Assembly (NCBI RefSeq): GCF_047495875.1
Contig: NC_092461.1
Span: 65,708,299 to 65,772,298 of the forward strand
From: Pithys albifrons albifrons
Lineage: Eukaryota; Chordata; Aves; Passeriformes; Thamnophilidae
Length of the DNA: 64,000 nucleotides
Direction: 5' to 3'
Shown here piece by piece: positions 47,624-61,621 of this stretch; the stretch's first letter is position 1; every line of letters begins with the position of its first letter. Below the pieces are notes generated by a model, which was not told the origin of the DNA, did not search any database, and saw only the letters and a program-made list of their open reading frames with translations. The position numbers and the translations under genes are program-made.

Positions 47624-50600
47624 TATTTCACTTGCATTTAGGCACCTCACACCTTAAATGTAATAAGTTGTATAATATCTAGTACAACTAGATCTCTAAT
47701 TGCAATGTACTAGATCTGAATCTCTACTTACCATTGACTGAAGGGTAATATTAGACTTTTCTTGCTGAAGCACTTCAGCTAGATGTTAAAAGTAAGAATA
47801 AATGAGATTTAGGATATGGCACAGTGGATTACCAAGCAGAGATGGCAGCTCAGATCCCAGAGCAATGTAAATCCATTAGCTAAGAGTCTGATACTCTAGC
47901 CTGTGAAACAGGAATAACTGTACTTTCTTATTTCATGGTGGTATTAAACTATGAATATGAAAAATTATTCAAATTCTCAGTCTGAGAACATAAGAAACTT
48001 TAAATCACTTTGAGTTATGATAGAATGTTACAGACAATGTCCAGAACTTTAAAAGTACCTGAATTAAAGGATATTCTTGGAAGTAACTTAATCCAAATTT
48101 TTCAAGGTCATCATTTAGACTTACACTTCCTATGTTTGGTAATCAGGTCAAAAACTCACAGGTTATTTATTTTCTAAAAACAAGAAATTTCCAACAGAAG
48201 GAAATATTTGTCCTGGGGGGAAAAAAAGTTGGAAATCTCAGTTACTTGAAAAATAACTACTAAAATTTTGTTGGGGGAAATCGGTTAATATTTGTGAGAC
48301 ACTGCTAATGCAGATAAATGCTCTTGAGAATTTCCATGAGGATATTAATAACCACATATTCAAAAGAACTGAGTATTCTTGCATAAGGACTCTATTAGCA
48401 TGCTGTCCTCCATTACAAAGTGGTTGACTACTTGCACATCTATTGGATCCTCTGTCTCTTAGCTAAATTTAATCAGACATGAAGGATATGAGCCCATACT
48501 ACAGGACAATGCCTGAAATTCCCCATACAACAAAGCAAAGACAATTATTGGAAGTAGATGCTACTTCCTGCCATAGGAAGGATGAGACCCTATAGAAATA
48601 GAGATCAGGTTCGGAGTCTTAGCAAAAACATTCACAAGGAATCAAAAATCCCTTACAAAGGAAACTGGAAAACCCTTTATAAAAACACCATTTTTTTGTC
48701 AGCATTTAAGCATATGTAATTTGGTTTATCTAACAATCCAGTATGGTTCCTTTGGCAGGACTATTCTATATTCTATATTCTCTGTACTACATGCTGTTCC
48801 AGATTAAAAGCATTTATGTTGATTCAAGAAATAAGTAGATCACTCAAATTGGTATGACAAAAATTGCAATGATTATTCAAATTTACAAGTCAGCATTTAG
48901 CAATTGCTCTTTTCCCTTTTCTCTTAATAAGATGGCATATGAAAAACAAAAAAAACTTTATGCAGGTGTTTTCCAATAGGCACCTAGTGTTTAAAGTATC
49001 TGCTTTCTGTGGAAAGATAAAGCATTCACAGCAAATTGAGAATATGCACTTATAATTTGGAAAAATTATATTCATTCATGCTCCAGCTCTATACTCTGAA
49101 GATATTTTTAAGTCATTCTAGGAACTAGAATAGCTCAAAATGAAATTTCTTAACTAGAGTGTGTAACACCAGGGAAAAGTTCCTTGATGAGCAAAGCTAG
49201 TTGTTAAATCAGGGGAAAAAATCACATTGATTATGGTCATGAATCCAAGACAAGCTTAATTAAAAACAATGGAGAATTTTCAAGTGAAAGGAAAAAAAAG
49301 AGACCAGTAAACTGTTATCTCTTAATTAGATTATGGAAATTTTCTCTAATTGATACCTGTCCCATGTCACTATACCTGAAGCAACCTACAGATCTCAGCA
49401 TATAAATACGATTTCACAGTATCAGCCCTTGAGCTTAAGTAAGAGATGGTCCTTTTTCCTTTCTCTACTCCTTTCATAGACTGTCCTGTTCAGCTCTTCT
49501 TCAGTGGCTTTTCTTCTTTTCCTGGAAAGCATGAGTGATGTTCTAAGAAGGAAAACAGGGGTAGCAATTCTATCTGTGGCTTTTTCACTGACTTACATGG
49601 TCTACATGGACATGGCATTTCTATTTTTTATTTCCCCATATTGAACTATATGATTATTCTTTAAATATTCAAGACAGTGCTTAGATGGAGTGCCAAACAC
49701 TATAGCTGGTGCAAATCTAAATATTTTTACCTACATATCCAAATAGCTTCACTGGAGTTAAATAAGGATAAAAAAGTCTTCCACTTTGTACTTAATCTGT
49801 TTTTTTCCTGATGGCTCTCAAATGTTGAGCAAGCCAGTGTGACTAGAAAGCTATCCAGCAGTTCTTGAGGAATAGCAAAGTACCAGAAGCAAATGCCAAA
49901 GCCATAGAGAAGAACAGGATTCCCACGTGGTACCAAGTGCTACTTGGTGCTCATATTACAAGTGACATTACTCTCTTGACTTACTCTTTCAATACAAGTT
50001 GTTTGGCATTGATATATGTATTGTACCTACAGCTACCACCTTTCCCACACAGGTCCTACAGTCATAACTTCTGCTACTGAAATCCATCCAACACTTCTTT
50101 GAGATATTTCTGCTCATTTTAGTCTGCTGTATACCATCTCTGCTCAATTTTTTTCCCCAGTTTTTTCCCCTTAATTCTGTTAAAAAAAACCACAGGTAGA
50201 AATTAACTCTGGTGTTTCGGGTCAGTGTAAAAATGCACCTGCATTAAAATTAATGACTAGGATTCAAAACCTGTTGGTATTCCTTATCCAGGATCTAGCA
50301 CAATCTGGATGGTTAAGAAGGACATAGTCTAAATGTTTACTGGAACTTTTAATACAGTAGCACAGATAAAATCAATTTTAAAATTACAAATACCCTTCTG
50401 TTGGTCACCCTATTCTTAAGAGAAGAACTGGCACTTTGACGAAACAACTCCTGTGATTCTACTGATCCACAGAACTAAGCCCTGCTATTCTCATGACAAC
50501 TTTCAATGCAAATTACTACTCACACACAGGAGCAGTGAAGCTGTGGTCAGGCTGGTGCTAAGTTAGCAATCACCTCTGATACTGCACAGTTCATCAGTGG

Positions 50601-53415
50601 GTGCTCTTTAACAGATTCCCACTGGTGTTATAAAAAGCTCTAAATATCAATAAAGATGATGCTTCATCCTGTTAAAAATTCTCTTGAAGCTTCAGTCACC
50701 TTTGAGTCTCTGGTACCTACTGCCATGGAAAGGAGCAGAGGCAATTTGCATCTGCGAACATCTTTTCATTGTTTGCTTTCTTGAAGAAAACTGCACATAA
50801 TCCTAACGAAGAAAGTTTGGAAGATCTTTTCTAAATACCAGGGAATGTAACCAGAACATGTGCTTCCTGTTTAGTGCACTAGGAAAAAAGGATTTGCCAA
50901 CTAACACCACTAGTTCAATTTAATTAACCACTGCTCCAAGTAGGTAATATCTGTTTAAAATTCAAAGGCCCAAATCTTAAGATGACTCCCAAGAAATGTT
51001 CAGCCCAATGTACATGATAATAGCTAGGTTAGAATTCTTCCATCTGCGCTCATTACATGAAGGGTAACAGGCCACTAATTAAAACAGCAAGTCATGCATA
51101 GGTAATGAATTTAGGTAATGAACTTAGACAGCAGCAGGGACAGCAGCCTGTGTTCAAACACCACTAAACTATCTTTTTGGGGTTTTAAAAAATTCATTTA
51201 GTATTTAAAAAAAAATAACACATCATCTGTCACTGATCTTCTAACTTTTGAATAAATTTGAAGGCCATCAGAAAATAAAGTTGAAGATTTTATTTACTGT
51301 GATACTTCTAGGAAAACTGTAACAAGGAGCATTTTTTAGAAAGTCGATGTTCAGAAAGCTCCCAGGTACTTTTTCAGGCTGACAACTGAACATTCAAATT
51401 TTAGCATATTTGCCAAATGAAAGCACTGATTTTTTTTCCAGACTCTCCTTATAAGTATTCAACAATGTAATAAAGAAGAGTCAGCTACATCTCTGAGTTC
51501 TACCTGCTGCCTTTCTGCCCCTGTAAGAACACATGCCAAAAGGCCATTTGCAGAGCAGAAGGTGACATAGAAGCACTCATATCTAAAAGGCAGTTCCAAC
51601 TCCCTCAATGCACCTCTTATCCAATGTTCTTATTTCCCCAAGTGAATAAGTGTAAGGTGAAATCAAAACTCGTGGGAAGCTATTACAAATGTAACAAAAT
51701 TGTTGAAGTCTTCAGGATTCCCACCAACACAAAAACTTAAAATTTTAGGAAACTCAAATGTTTAACAGCTGACTGATTTAACTTAATTATGTGTTTCAAT
51801 GGTGTAATGAAAAAAAGAAGATTCACAGAATAAAAGTACTACAGATTGCAAAGGAAAGCAATAGTCTTCTTTACAAAAAAATCAGATAACAGAAAGAGAA
51901 GTGCGGAAATCTTTGTGAGAAGGAGTATTGGTCTGCATTTGAAACAATGTTATGAATGGAGAGCAAGTAGGACAGAGAACGAGTGTCAATACATTCCCTC
52001 GAAGGCCATGAAAGAAAAGAAATGCCAGACTCCGAAAATGATTATATTTTTTATGGTAAAAGATGCAAAATAAATTTAATTAGTTAGCAAAATGCAATTT
52101 TATTCCATTTAGAGTCATTTTCCAATACATTAACTTTCTCATTAGAATTCAGTTTCATCTTGCTAAACAAAGGGAACCACTTCAACACCTGTGGCATGAG
52201 GAATCATCTTAGAAGATGCATTTTCACCCAAATTACTGCAAATAATTAAATGCAACTTCTGCACAGTAACACCAAACAGTGGCACCTGGGGAGACAAGCC
52301 GAGCCTGCCTGAGCAGGCAGTCAAGACAATTAGCAGCATCATTCACTTGTCATCAAAAAAAACCCAAACAAAGCAAACTCAGAAACAGAACACACCCCTA
52401 CTTGAAACCAGTGACTAACTAGTAGGAAGCAAGTCCACATTGCCACTGCATCTTTTCTCCAGTCCCTCTTTTTTGCTCCCATTCCATATTCTTCCTTGTG
52501 GTTGCTCATTCTCAGCAACCTTACAGGGTGAAATTAAATTCAAGACTCTATTTTCTAATTAATTTTGCAATTTAAGATACTTTGCTCCATCAGTGCAAAG
52601 AATCATCTATCTACACAGCTCAAGCGTATATAAATGAAGCTATGTGAGTTCACTTCATCTGCCTCTAATTGAAATAGCTACACTAGCAAAAATTATATTC
52701 TATAGATGGTTTTGCATTTGTTTATATGTCAGTTTTTGTTACACTTTTACAATCACCACAGTTTGATGCACTTTCCATTTAAATCACCAGAACATCAGGT
52801 CAGGGACTGTCTCAGTACAGCCCTGTTCAGTTTTTAATACAGCATGACTAAGATTTACTGAAGCACTGTGGTACTTCCGGAACAGAAACATATCTGAAAG
52901 ACAAGTGATTATGAAAAACAGGGACAACTAGGCTAGTGTTAATCTGCTTCAGGAGAGGGAAAAAGGTGGCGGGGTGGTATTTACTGATATCACTGTTCTG
53001 AAACTTATGTGTTTTGCTGTTCTTCATCTAAGCAGCCAGTTCAGGTAGGAGAAGCCATCATTTTACTCAACCATAGACTTGGAAAAAAAAAAGTTCCCCC
53101 TATTCTCTGCCCATAAAGAAACACAAAAACACACCTACAAAAAATGTTTGCTACCTTTAAAGACCACTACAGCACTTGTGTGCATTGGCTGAGTTGCTAT
53201 ACTGCAACAGTATACTACAGGTATTAGAAACTCTCAATCTCCTCAAGAACTCTATGCACTGTTCAGAGGAAAAGTGCTTTGTGCTTACAGGTAAGTCACT
53301 GACTCTCATCTTCAGTTTTTACAGGTCCATGAATTGAGTTACTGTGATCTAGAGTTATAATCTATAAAGAAAACAAGAAATCAAAGGAAAACAACTGGTA
53401 AAATTAACCTAAACT
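47624..53415. other. AT-rich sequence, no gene seen
   Basis: No supported gene or transposon. A 70-base patch at 53,221-53,290 is open and ends at a perfect CAG/gtaagt donor, but the acceptor before it lacks a pyrimidine tract. Confidence 0.55.
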
Positions 53416-53438
53416 AAAAAAAAAAAAAAAAAAAAAAA
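53416..53438. repeat. poly-A run (23 bases)
   Basis: Uninterrupted A run. The sequence on its left shows no SINE or processed-transcript body that I recognise. Confidence 0.95.
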
Positions 53439-54000
53439 GAAGGAAAAGGGAGGTTTGGAGATACCAGCAGCACTTCCAAGCCAAAACACCCTTCGGGCTA
53501 CATACAATTCAGGAACAATTTCACCGAGTTTAACTTAATTATGTTAATTATTTAGGTAACTGATTGAAAGAAGAGTATGGCTGACATCTGTGAAGCAGAG
53601 GAAGGAGACAGATGAAAAGCTTGTTTGCCTCTGTGGGACAGGGAGAAAAGAGAGAGGCAATTATTGACTGCAACACAGGACCACATCCGCTGGAAGAAAG
53701 ACTTAGTGAAATTGCATATGCCCAAACCAAACGTTTCTACTAGGTCATTGAATTTTAGGCTTGTCTTTTGAAGGCATTTTACAGCAAAAAAATTTATAGC
53801 ATTTTAGGTCAAATGAAGTTTAAGATGTCTGCCAGTAAGGTAGCTCTGTGTTATTTAAGTGACTCAAAAACCAGCAATTATCTGTCAGTTGAGAGGGCTA
53901 ATTCCCTGTTCCAGAACAAACTCTGAGGGCCCAATGAATGTGGATATGACATAATCTCTCTGTATTTTCAATCAGGCCTTTATTATGACAGGAGGCTTGA

Positions 54001-54051
54001 GAAAAAAGAAAAAAACAAAACAAAAAAAACCAAAAACAAACAAACAAAAAA
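54001..54051. repeat. A-rich low-complexity tract with CAAA units
   Basis: About 50 bases of A interrupted by single C or G, ending in CAAA repeats. A complementary T/GTTT tract lies about 0.95 kb to the right (54,994-55,029). Confidence 0.9.
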
Positions 54052-54411
54052 TCCCAACCTGGTTCCTTGGTTTTATTCAAAACCTAGTCCCACTGCAAAA
54101 AATTTTCAGAAGTGTTATCAACTTTCATCTGCCATTAACTCTCCCTTCTTTTTGACTTAACAAATAACTGAGTAAGTGTGAAGTGTCTATCCAAGTGGTC
54201 CAGTAATTCCACAGTTTTCTTCAGAGGAAGGAATATCTTAGTAACATCTTCTGATGTATGGCTGTGATTTATAACTTCATATTTTGATTATTACTGTCCT
54301 TCAGTATTGAGCTGCTGTGAGGAAACTTTTCTATATAGTCCCCCAGTACCATGATCTTTCTTCTGTGCCTCTCTGTTCCTCCAGTGCTCCTGATGAAATC
54401 AACAACTGGTA

Positions 54412-54690
54412 TTCACAGAATGTTAGAACCACAAAATGGTTTTGGTTGGAAGCAACCTTTAAGACAATCTAGTTCCAACCCACATAACATGTAAAAGAAC
54501 ATCTTTCCCTAGCCACATCAGTCTGGCCTTGAACATCCAGGGATGAAGCATCCTCTTGGCAGTCTATTGCAGTGTCTGCCTACCACCACTGTGAAGAATT
54601 TCTTCCTGTGTCTAATGTATATTTACCTTCTTTCAGTGTAAAATCATTGTCACTGCAGGACTTTGTAAAACCCTCTCTTCACCCGCACTA
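54412..54690 (-). mobile_element. avian CR1 LINE 3' end
   Basis: Read on the plus strand this is the reverse complement of a CR1 3' end. It starts with 'ttcacagaatgttagaacc' and 'aatggttttggttggaag' and continues with 'atctagttccaaccc', 'tctggccttgaacatccagg' and 'gtgaagaatttcttcctgtg' to the region encoding the last residues of ORF2. Similarity fades after about 54,690. This CR1 type is characteristic of birds and is the best evidence for the host. The 86-codon open frame on the plus strand across it is antisense and not a gene. Confidence 0.92.
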
Positions 54691-57600
54691 CAGAACTCTT
54701 CTGGCCAAAGGAGATGGCCCTGTATCATCTTTTTGTTTTTACTCCTCTGTTCATGATCCATCCTCTGCTTTACAGTGTGGGTCTCTTTGTTATGTGGCTT
54801 TCAGACTTTATGAAGCAATTTTGAATATTTAGGGTATTAAGAGTCTTCTAGAGCTATTCTGTGCTCCTTTATTGAAAAAAAGGTGACAATTTCACCATTG
54901 AAAAACATTCAACCGTATAACCACTGCCAAAATAGTTTTTCTCAAAACTACACAGCAACCTCATGAATGAGACTGGTACATGATTCTTTTCCCATTTTTT
55001 TTTCTTGTTTGTTTGTTTGGGGTTTTTTTCTGTTCTGGATTACAGCCACTCATGAAAAATTAATTCTCTAGCAGATCTGAGTACAAAAGCAAATGGCAAA
55101 GAAAAATATTGTCCTTTAGGACTTGTGTGACAGCTAAGATCAATCATAGCATACACCTCTGAATGCAGTAGTATTCAGGTATTTGTATACATCCACAACA
55201 AAGTGAGGAATGTGTGCCTATCTCTCAAAAGTTCACTAAAAATAATTCTTCTACTTGTAATTTAGAATCATTCTCTGGTTCCTCTTGGCTGGCACCGCAG
55301 GGCTGTTTGCACCTTGCAAGTGACTTATATCTCACAACTTCTCCTTTTCACAGGTCACTAATCTTTGTGCTAAGAATCAAGAGTCTTTGAGAAACACACG
55401 TGTCTATTACATGCACTATAACCACAGTCTGTGATAGTGAACATTGTCAAATATTATTAGATCCTTCCAGGGCTTAACATATGCCACCATCATTGACAGC
55501 CCAATGCAGGATCCTGAAAAGGGTTTTCTAATCTAGGATAGGTTTATGATGAAATTTGAAATTAAAACTTTAATAATCTTTATATACACATACAGAAAAA
55601 TACACCACTAGTATTTCTATATATCTAAATATATTTATTTAGAACATTAAACCAGGAAAATGCATTTCAAATTGATACCCTCATTCTACAAAATATTGAA
55701 GTTCAGAATTGTTCATTCTTAACTATTACCCTTCAATCTGAAGTGAACTTTTTTACCTATGTTTTAAGAAGTATTGAAACCTTCCTGTCACTCTAATGAT
55801 GTCCTATCCTAAAACTCACAGTACCATAACATTACATAGGCTGTCCCCTCATTCTTCTAGGAACTTCCAGTAAAACTCTACATCAGTTCTTTCATGTTCT
55901 AACCTATATTCAGAGCCCTGGCTGAAAAGGCATTTTATCCTGCAATTTGGTATTAGCAGGTGCACCAAATGCATGTGTAGTATTTGCAGGTGAAATTTCT
56001 TCCCACACAGTCAGCACTAGGCCAGGTCTGATGGCAGCACGCACCAACTGAACTGCAGTGAATGGGCAGGAGCTATTCATTTAAGCTAATAGAAGCAGTT
56101 TTTGGAAGCCACTTAGCAAGACTCTGGCCCCAGTGGTGTCCCGATTCCCACAACTTTGCTTATTAGTTGCACAAGGGCAGTAATAATTTTAAATCTGCAG
56201 CATAATATATCTAAGTCTGTATCCCTTTACAATTTGTCAATAACCCCCATTTTATGGGTCACAGTGCAAAATGACATCAGAAGCTTTCAGAAAGCAGCAG
56301 GTTCTACCGATTTTTTTCTGTGACAGCATAGATATTATTTGGTTTTGACCCTTGAGACTTCTACAAATGTGCAGAATAATGTAACAGCGCTATGGAGTCT
56401 GAACGTGCCTTTCACTTCAGCTGTCAGTTCAGTGAGACAGGAGCGGTGTCAGATAGCTAGAGCTAATTAATTTGATTCTTTCTTTTGGAAGGCTCTCACC
56501 TTGCTTATGAAACCGTATTGGAGGTGATTTTCAGGGATGATATTTGCTTTTAAATGGTGCGTATTACAGCATCATTTCTTGAAAAGCTGTTAATCAATTC
56601 ACTGTTAAACAAAGGGTATATTTTCAAAAGTTAAAGGGAATGAATCTTCAGAGCTATATTGACAATGCATGCCTTAAAACTGCACTTAAAATATACTATG
56701 TAAGCAACCCCTTCATGATACTGAGGAGGAGAGCATGGTGGCTGATTTGAGAACAGATTAGAATTCCACCCTGAATATGATGGGGGAATCTATACATTCT
56801 GAAGGACTGTTGTCATTGCTATTGCTATTTAGAGGACATTACTCTTTAGTTTTGTTACAAAACATGCTGTGTGATCTAAATAAATATCTGTGCATGCTAA
56901 TGCTTAGTCTGATAATGATGCAGAAGAAGTGAAGTCAACTGGATTTTCTCCCATGAATACTATGTCAGTGGTTTGAGGACTATTGAGAAGACGTTATAGA
57001 TAAAAGTCTGGCAAGGAGGCTACACAAACCATTTCTAGCATTTATTTTTCTTAGAAACTCAAACATTATAGTTGTTGTGCCACACCATTGATCAGCTAAA
57101 CTCATGGACAGGAGATAAAGTGTTATTTAAAAGATCAGTAAGGGGGAAAAATTTTTCTCTCAATGTCTTCCTGAAGCAGAGAGGATAAACTCAACACCCT
57201 CCTAGTACTTCAGAACAGAGGTCGACAGGACATAAAATGGGTGGCCAGCTATAATGGAAACAATGTTTCAGAGGCAGCATCAGGAACAAGAGAATAATCT
57301 TGAATATGTCAATAACATAAAGGTCCCTTTAAATTGAGCTAAATTGCTGGGCAGACTTGGAAAGAGAGAGCATGCTCCAGTTCAAAAAGGCTAAACACAA
57401 GTAGAACATTCTTGCTTTTCAAACCCTAAAAACCAGGAGTAAACAAATGTTTCCAGTACAAAGGTATCTCTTTTCTCTGTTTCTGTAGCATTGCAAACAA
57501 CCTCTAGAGGAGTAACAGAAGCATCCAGACCTGCTATCATCTGCTCTAGATGACAGGACATCCCAAGCCCTAACTCACGATTTCCCAAGCCAAAGACACA

Positions 57601-60600
57601 AGCAACTATCTGCCTCTTGCAACAATTAGCAATATCTGCTTTCCTAAGTTCTCTCTGTTTACAAATAAATAACTCTGGTGAGTAAATAAAAAGTAAAATA
57701 TGATCGAAAAACAATTAATTCTATCCCACAAATGAGAAAAAAAGTTTAAAAGGAAAAAATTAAATGTAAAAAGGGCAAATAACTCCATTTACTCTTTCTA
57801 AAATTCTTTTTATGGTCACAGGGCTCCACTAAAGGATAATGTGAATGAGGAGGGAGAAGAGAAGGAAGAAGAAATTCTGCAAAATACAAAGAAACTGGAA
57901 GGAGTGAAGAAAGAATAGATAGGAAAAGTCATAAGGAGGCCCAGGTAAATGAATGAGGAACAAATAATTACAAGAGAAACAGGAGTGGGTTCATTCCAAA
58001 GCCCATTGAAAGTAATGGAATGGTCACCAATAAAGCATCTTCATTCACAGCACTTCAGTGAGTACCTGACAGAAGCATCACCTATTTATCCACAGCAGAA
58101 ATCAGAAAGATATCATAGAAATGAGAAGGGAAACAGTAAAGATTTACAGTAAGCTGAGAGGCTGGAGGAGTGCAACATACCTTGTCTCTCTAGGTGAGGG
58201 ATGCCAATGAAAACCAATGGTGTAAGAAGTCATATTTTTGTCTGATCTCCCCCAGACTTTATGCTACCAGAAGAATTGAAAATTAGGTATTACCTGTACT
58301 CAGGCACCTGTCTTAAGCTTCACTGGAAGGTAATTCTACAGGAAAGACTTAATCAAAAGCTCCACTGTCCCCACAATTTAGGCATAATTCAAGATCCAGT
58401 GGAGAGACATCTGTGCCCTTGCTATTCCAGGCCCACTCCCAGGTTTTGTTGCATCACTGTATCTCTCCAACAACCATTCTGCTATGCAAAAAATTTCTGA
58501 AGCTTTTCCTTTCTATGGGAGAATCCTCAAGGAAGCCTTCTTTATCATTTTGGGTGCCTGAGTAGCCAGGCCAAGGGACCAGGGCAATTCCTCTGCACAT
58601 CCCAGCCAAATTCCCTATTCAAGCAGCAGCACAGGCTACAGACAGACCTCGCCCTCACACAGCACTCCTGGGCTGCAGGTTTAAAGTTGAGGTCCCATTT
58701 GTCGCACTGCAGGTTCACAAAGAACACCTGGGTGGGGACAATCATCTGGTCAATAGCGATGAGCAATAAATGTGGCCCATGATTTCATTCACAAGAGCTC
58801 AGAGGCAAAGAGGAGACACTGAGTGGCTTTATAGCAAAACAAACCATTTTGCTTCAGGGTCACTAGAGTGCAGTGATGCAAGACAGTAAAAGCCCAGTGT
58901 ACCTTCTACATGGTAGCTGTCTGATGATGTGTTACTCATGTAACAATGTTTTCTTTATTCTTGATAATGAAAGAAAATTTAACTCACACCTGGCAGTCCT
59001 GCTGGAAATGTCACTGGAGAGAGCAGAAATTAGACAGGTGTACAAGGTCAAAACTGTATTTTTCCTTCCAAAGATGATCTTTCTGCACTGGAAGGCAAGG
59101 AGTGCAGCAAAAATATATAAGGATTGAGAAAAACTGTGCAGGTGCACTTATGTGGCATCAAAAATTTCAGCTTGATTATTCGTGGGGGTGGGGTTTATGA
59201 TGAACATAATTGCAGATATAGAAAAAACTATGTTTATACCAGAAGTTCTGGTGGCACAAACAGGCTTAGCACCATTTAAAGGAAAAGGATTTTGCTGCTA
59301 ACAGTAGCTAGCTCTCTACATTTTATCAATTGCCTCTGAGAACATCTTTGTTTCTTTCTCATTCAGATAAGATACCTTCAACATTCTTAGACATGTTCAA
59401 TTTTATCTTTCTCACTTAAGAAAACAGCATTCTTTTGAAAGCCATTCAGAAATAAAAACAGAAGGAAGGCCTGTTAGAGGAGCTAAAATCTGCCAGCATC
59501 ATTACTAATTAAATGTACAGTTTCTTCAGTAGCAGGGGTTATAAACAGGATTAAGACCACAATGGGAAGACATGGTAAAAACACAAATGATAGTTCTAAA
59601 GTGGGAAGCCAGGGAAAGATAGAGTCAAATGAAAAGTCTTATCCCATTAAAATGTGACAATAAATTGCATGTATTTAAGGAAAGGAAATAGATTTTTTAA
59701 AAATATCCATGAAATTGGGTGGAGGGAAGATTTATTCCTCCTACACTGTCTTCATCCTTCCATAAAAATAATAAATAGTTCTGTGTTCAGGGCACTTGCC
59801 CAGGATGGAGAAAACCACAGTGCGACCTTCCATTCTGCTTAATTCTGCACGGGGCTTTGACAGCATCCCCCACATCCCAAGAGAACACCTTATCACCTGA
59901 TTAATTCTGTATATGGTCAAATCAGCCTCTGATTTGCAAGAGAAACTGCAGCTTATATTTTCTGGGAAAAAAAACAGTTTCAGCAATGAGATCTTCTTCT
60001 CATTCCAAAATATCCATACTGGGAAATTCCTGATCAGTTTTAATTACTTCCTCAAAGTAACAAACATTAAAGAAAATCTGCATGAAAACTATAATAAAGT
60101 CTTTTGGATCATGTCCAAGGAAGGGTGAATTCTTTCAGGAAGAGACTGACCCTGGACTAAACAATTGCTAAGGCAGCAAAGACTTCATGCATAGTGTGTA
60201 GATTTTCTTCTAATCATAAATAACAATTTTAGATCTAAGGCCATAAATTGATTAATAGCAGAAGTCAGAAATATATTCTCCTATTCAAGTATTTGTTGAT
60301 CTTAAAAACCCATCATCAAAATTACCATAAAAAACTGAATAAACTGTACTTAATTTCTGAAGCAAGTTTGTGCACTGAGGAATGCAAAAAGTTAATTCTG
60401 GGTTATCCAGGACTACATCCTCCTCATGAAACTGCATTTCAGATGCCAATGTCTAAGAACAAATAAGGATCACAAGGGTGAACTGCAGACACAAAAAGTA
60501 GTTTCATGCTCCTCAGATGATTTGTAAATTTTTTCTCTTCCCATTTCTGAGCCAAGACTCACAGACTTCCTCCAGGGTCAGTAAGCCTTAGAATGACCCA

Positions 60601-60754
60601 CTGCTCATGACATGTTTTATCCATCAGATTCTGATTCAGATGCAAGAAAGGAATTTACACAATTTTTGGTACGGTTCTGCACTTCAGTCCCTCACAGTAT
60701 GTATTGATAATGCAACGAGATATAAAGTCCATTTGATGGTTACCTTACCTTTCA
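54691..60754. other. AT-rich sequence, no gene supported
   Basis: Includes a T/GTTT-rich tract at 54,994-55,029. At about 57,824-57,918 (+) a pyrimidine tract ending in cacag is followed by an open, highly charged 31-codon frame ending in TAG; purine-rich DNA gives such peptides by chance. The 107-codon minus-strand frame at 57,714-57,391 and others show no recognised domain. The right end is the insertion point of the RTE LINE. Confidence 0.5.
54994..55029. repeat. T-rich low-complexity tract with GTTT units
   Basis: T runs with about three GTTT units, simple sequence. Confidence 0.9.
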
Positions 60755-61621
60755 GGAGTTGGCTTCATGATTAAAAATTCCATTGCCTCCAAACTTGAAA
60801 ATCTGCCGACAGGTCATTCCGATCGCATTATGTCCTTACGCCTCCCTCTACACAACAAGCAACATGTTGTTCTTTTTAGCGTATATACCCCAACTCTCCA
60901 AGCTGACCCAGCAGAAAAAGACAAATTCTACACAGACCTGCGCCGCCTCACCCAAAATGTTCCTGCAGATGATAAGATCATAATCCTTGGTGATTTCAAT
61001 GCCAGAGTAGGTAAGAATTCTTAAGTTTGGGAAGGAGTCCTGGGCAAGCATGGCGTTGGAAACTGCAATGACAAAGGACGCCTCCTGATAGAGTTTTGCG
61101 CAGAACAGCAGCTCACCATCACCAACACTGTCTTTCAACAGAAAGAGAGCCTGAAGACAACCTGGATGCATCCTCGATCCAAGCACTGGCACCTCATTGA
61201 CTATATCTTAGTACAACAGAGAAATGTCAGTGATGTCCGTCATACTCAAGTGATGCCGAGTGCAGAATGTCAAACAGACCACCGCCTTGTGCGCTGCAAA
61301 CTTAACCTCCACTTGAAGCCCAAACCTAAGAGAGGCGGCATTCCAAGGAGAAGGCTCCAAGTCAGCAATCTTCAAACAGCCACAGTGAGAGACAGCTTCC
61401 AGGGAAACCTTCAAACTAGACTTAAAGATAATCCCATAGATCCCTCTCCTGAAGCGCTTTGGCAACATATTAAAAGTTGTATCCTGCAGTCCTCTGAAGA
61501 GTCCCTAGGGTTCTCCTCCAAGAAAAACAAAGACTGGTTTGATAAGAACAATCAAGAGATCCAGGAATTGCTGAAGAAGAAGAGAACTGCTCACCAAGCA
61601 CACCTTGCTCAGCCATCTTGC
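60755..61621 (+). pseudogene. LINE endonuclease domain, N-terminally truncated, with one stop and a frameshift at its end
   Basis: This is the apurinic-like (APE) endonuclease that nicks the target DNA. Visible motifs are 'LGDFNARVG' just before 61,015, 'SKHWHLIDYILV' at about 61,178-61,213 and the 'TDHRLV' motif with the catalytic histidine near 61,280. The domain's first part, with its first catalytic residues, is absent. An in-frame TAA interrupts it at 61022-61024, directly before 'VWEGVLGKHGVG'; the same frame continues open on both sides. Near 61,615-61,625 the frame shifts by one base, consistent with a single-base deletion, into the long RT frame. This half cannot give an active enzyme. 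Confidence 0.9.

Noticed and set aside
54572..54832. 86-codon plus-strand open frame
   Set aside because: It lies antisense to the CR1 3' end; its peptide follows from CR1 sequence.
57824..57918. Possible terminal exon encoding a short charged peptide
   Set aside because: Purine-rich sequence gives lysine- and glutamate-rich frames by chance; no upstream partner exon or family match.
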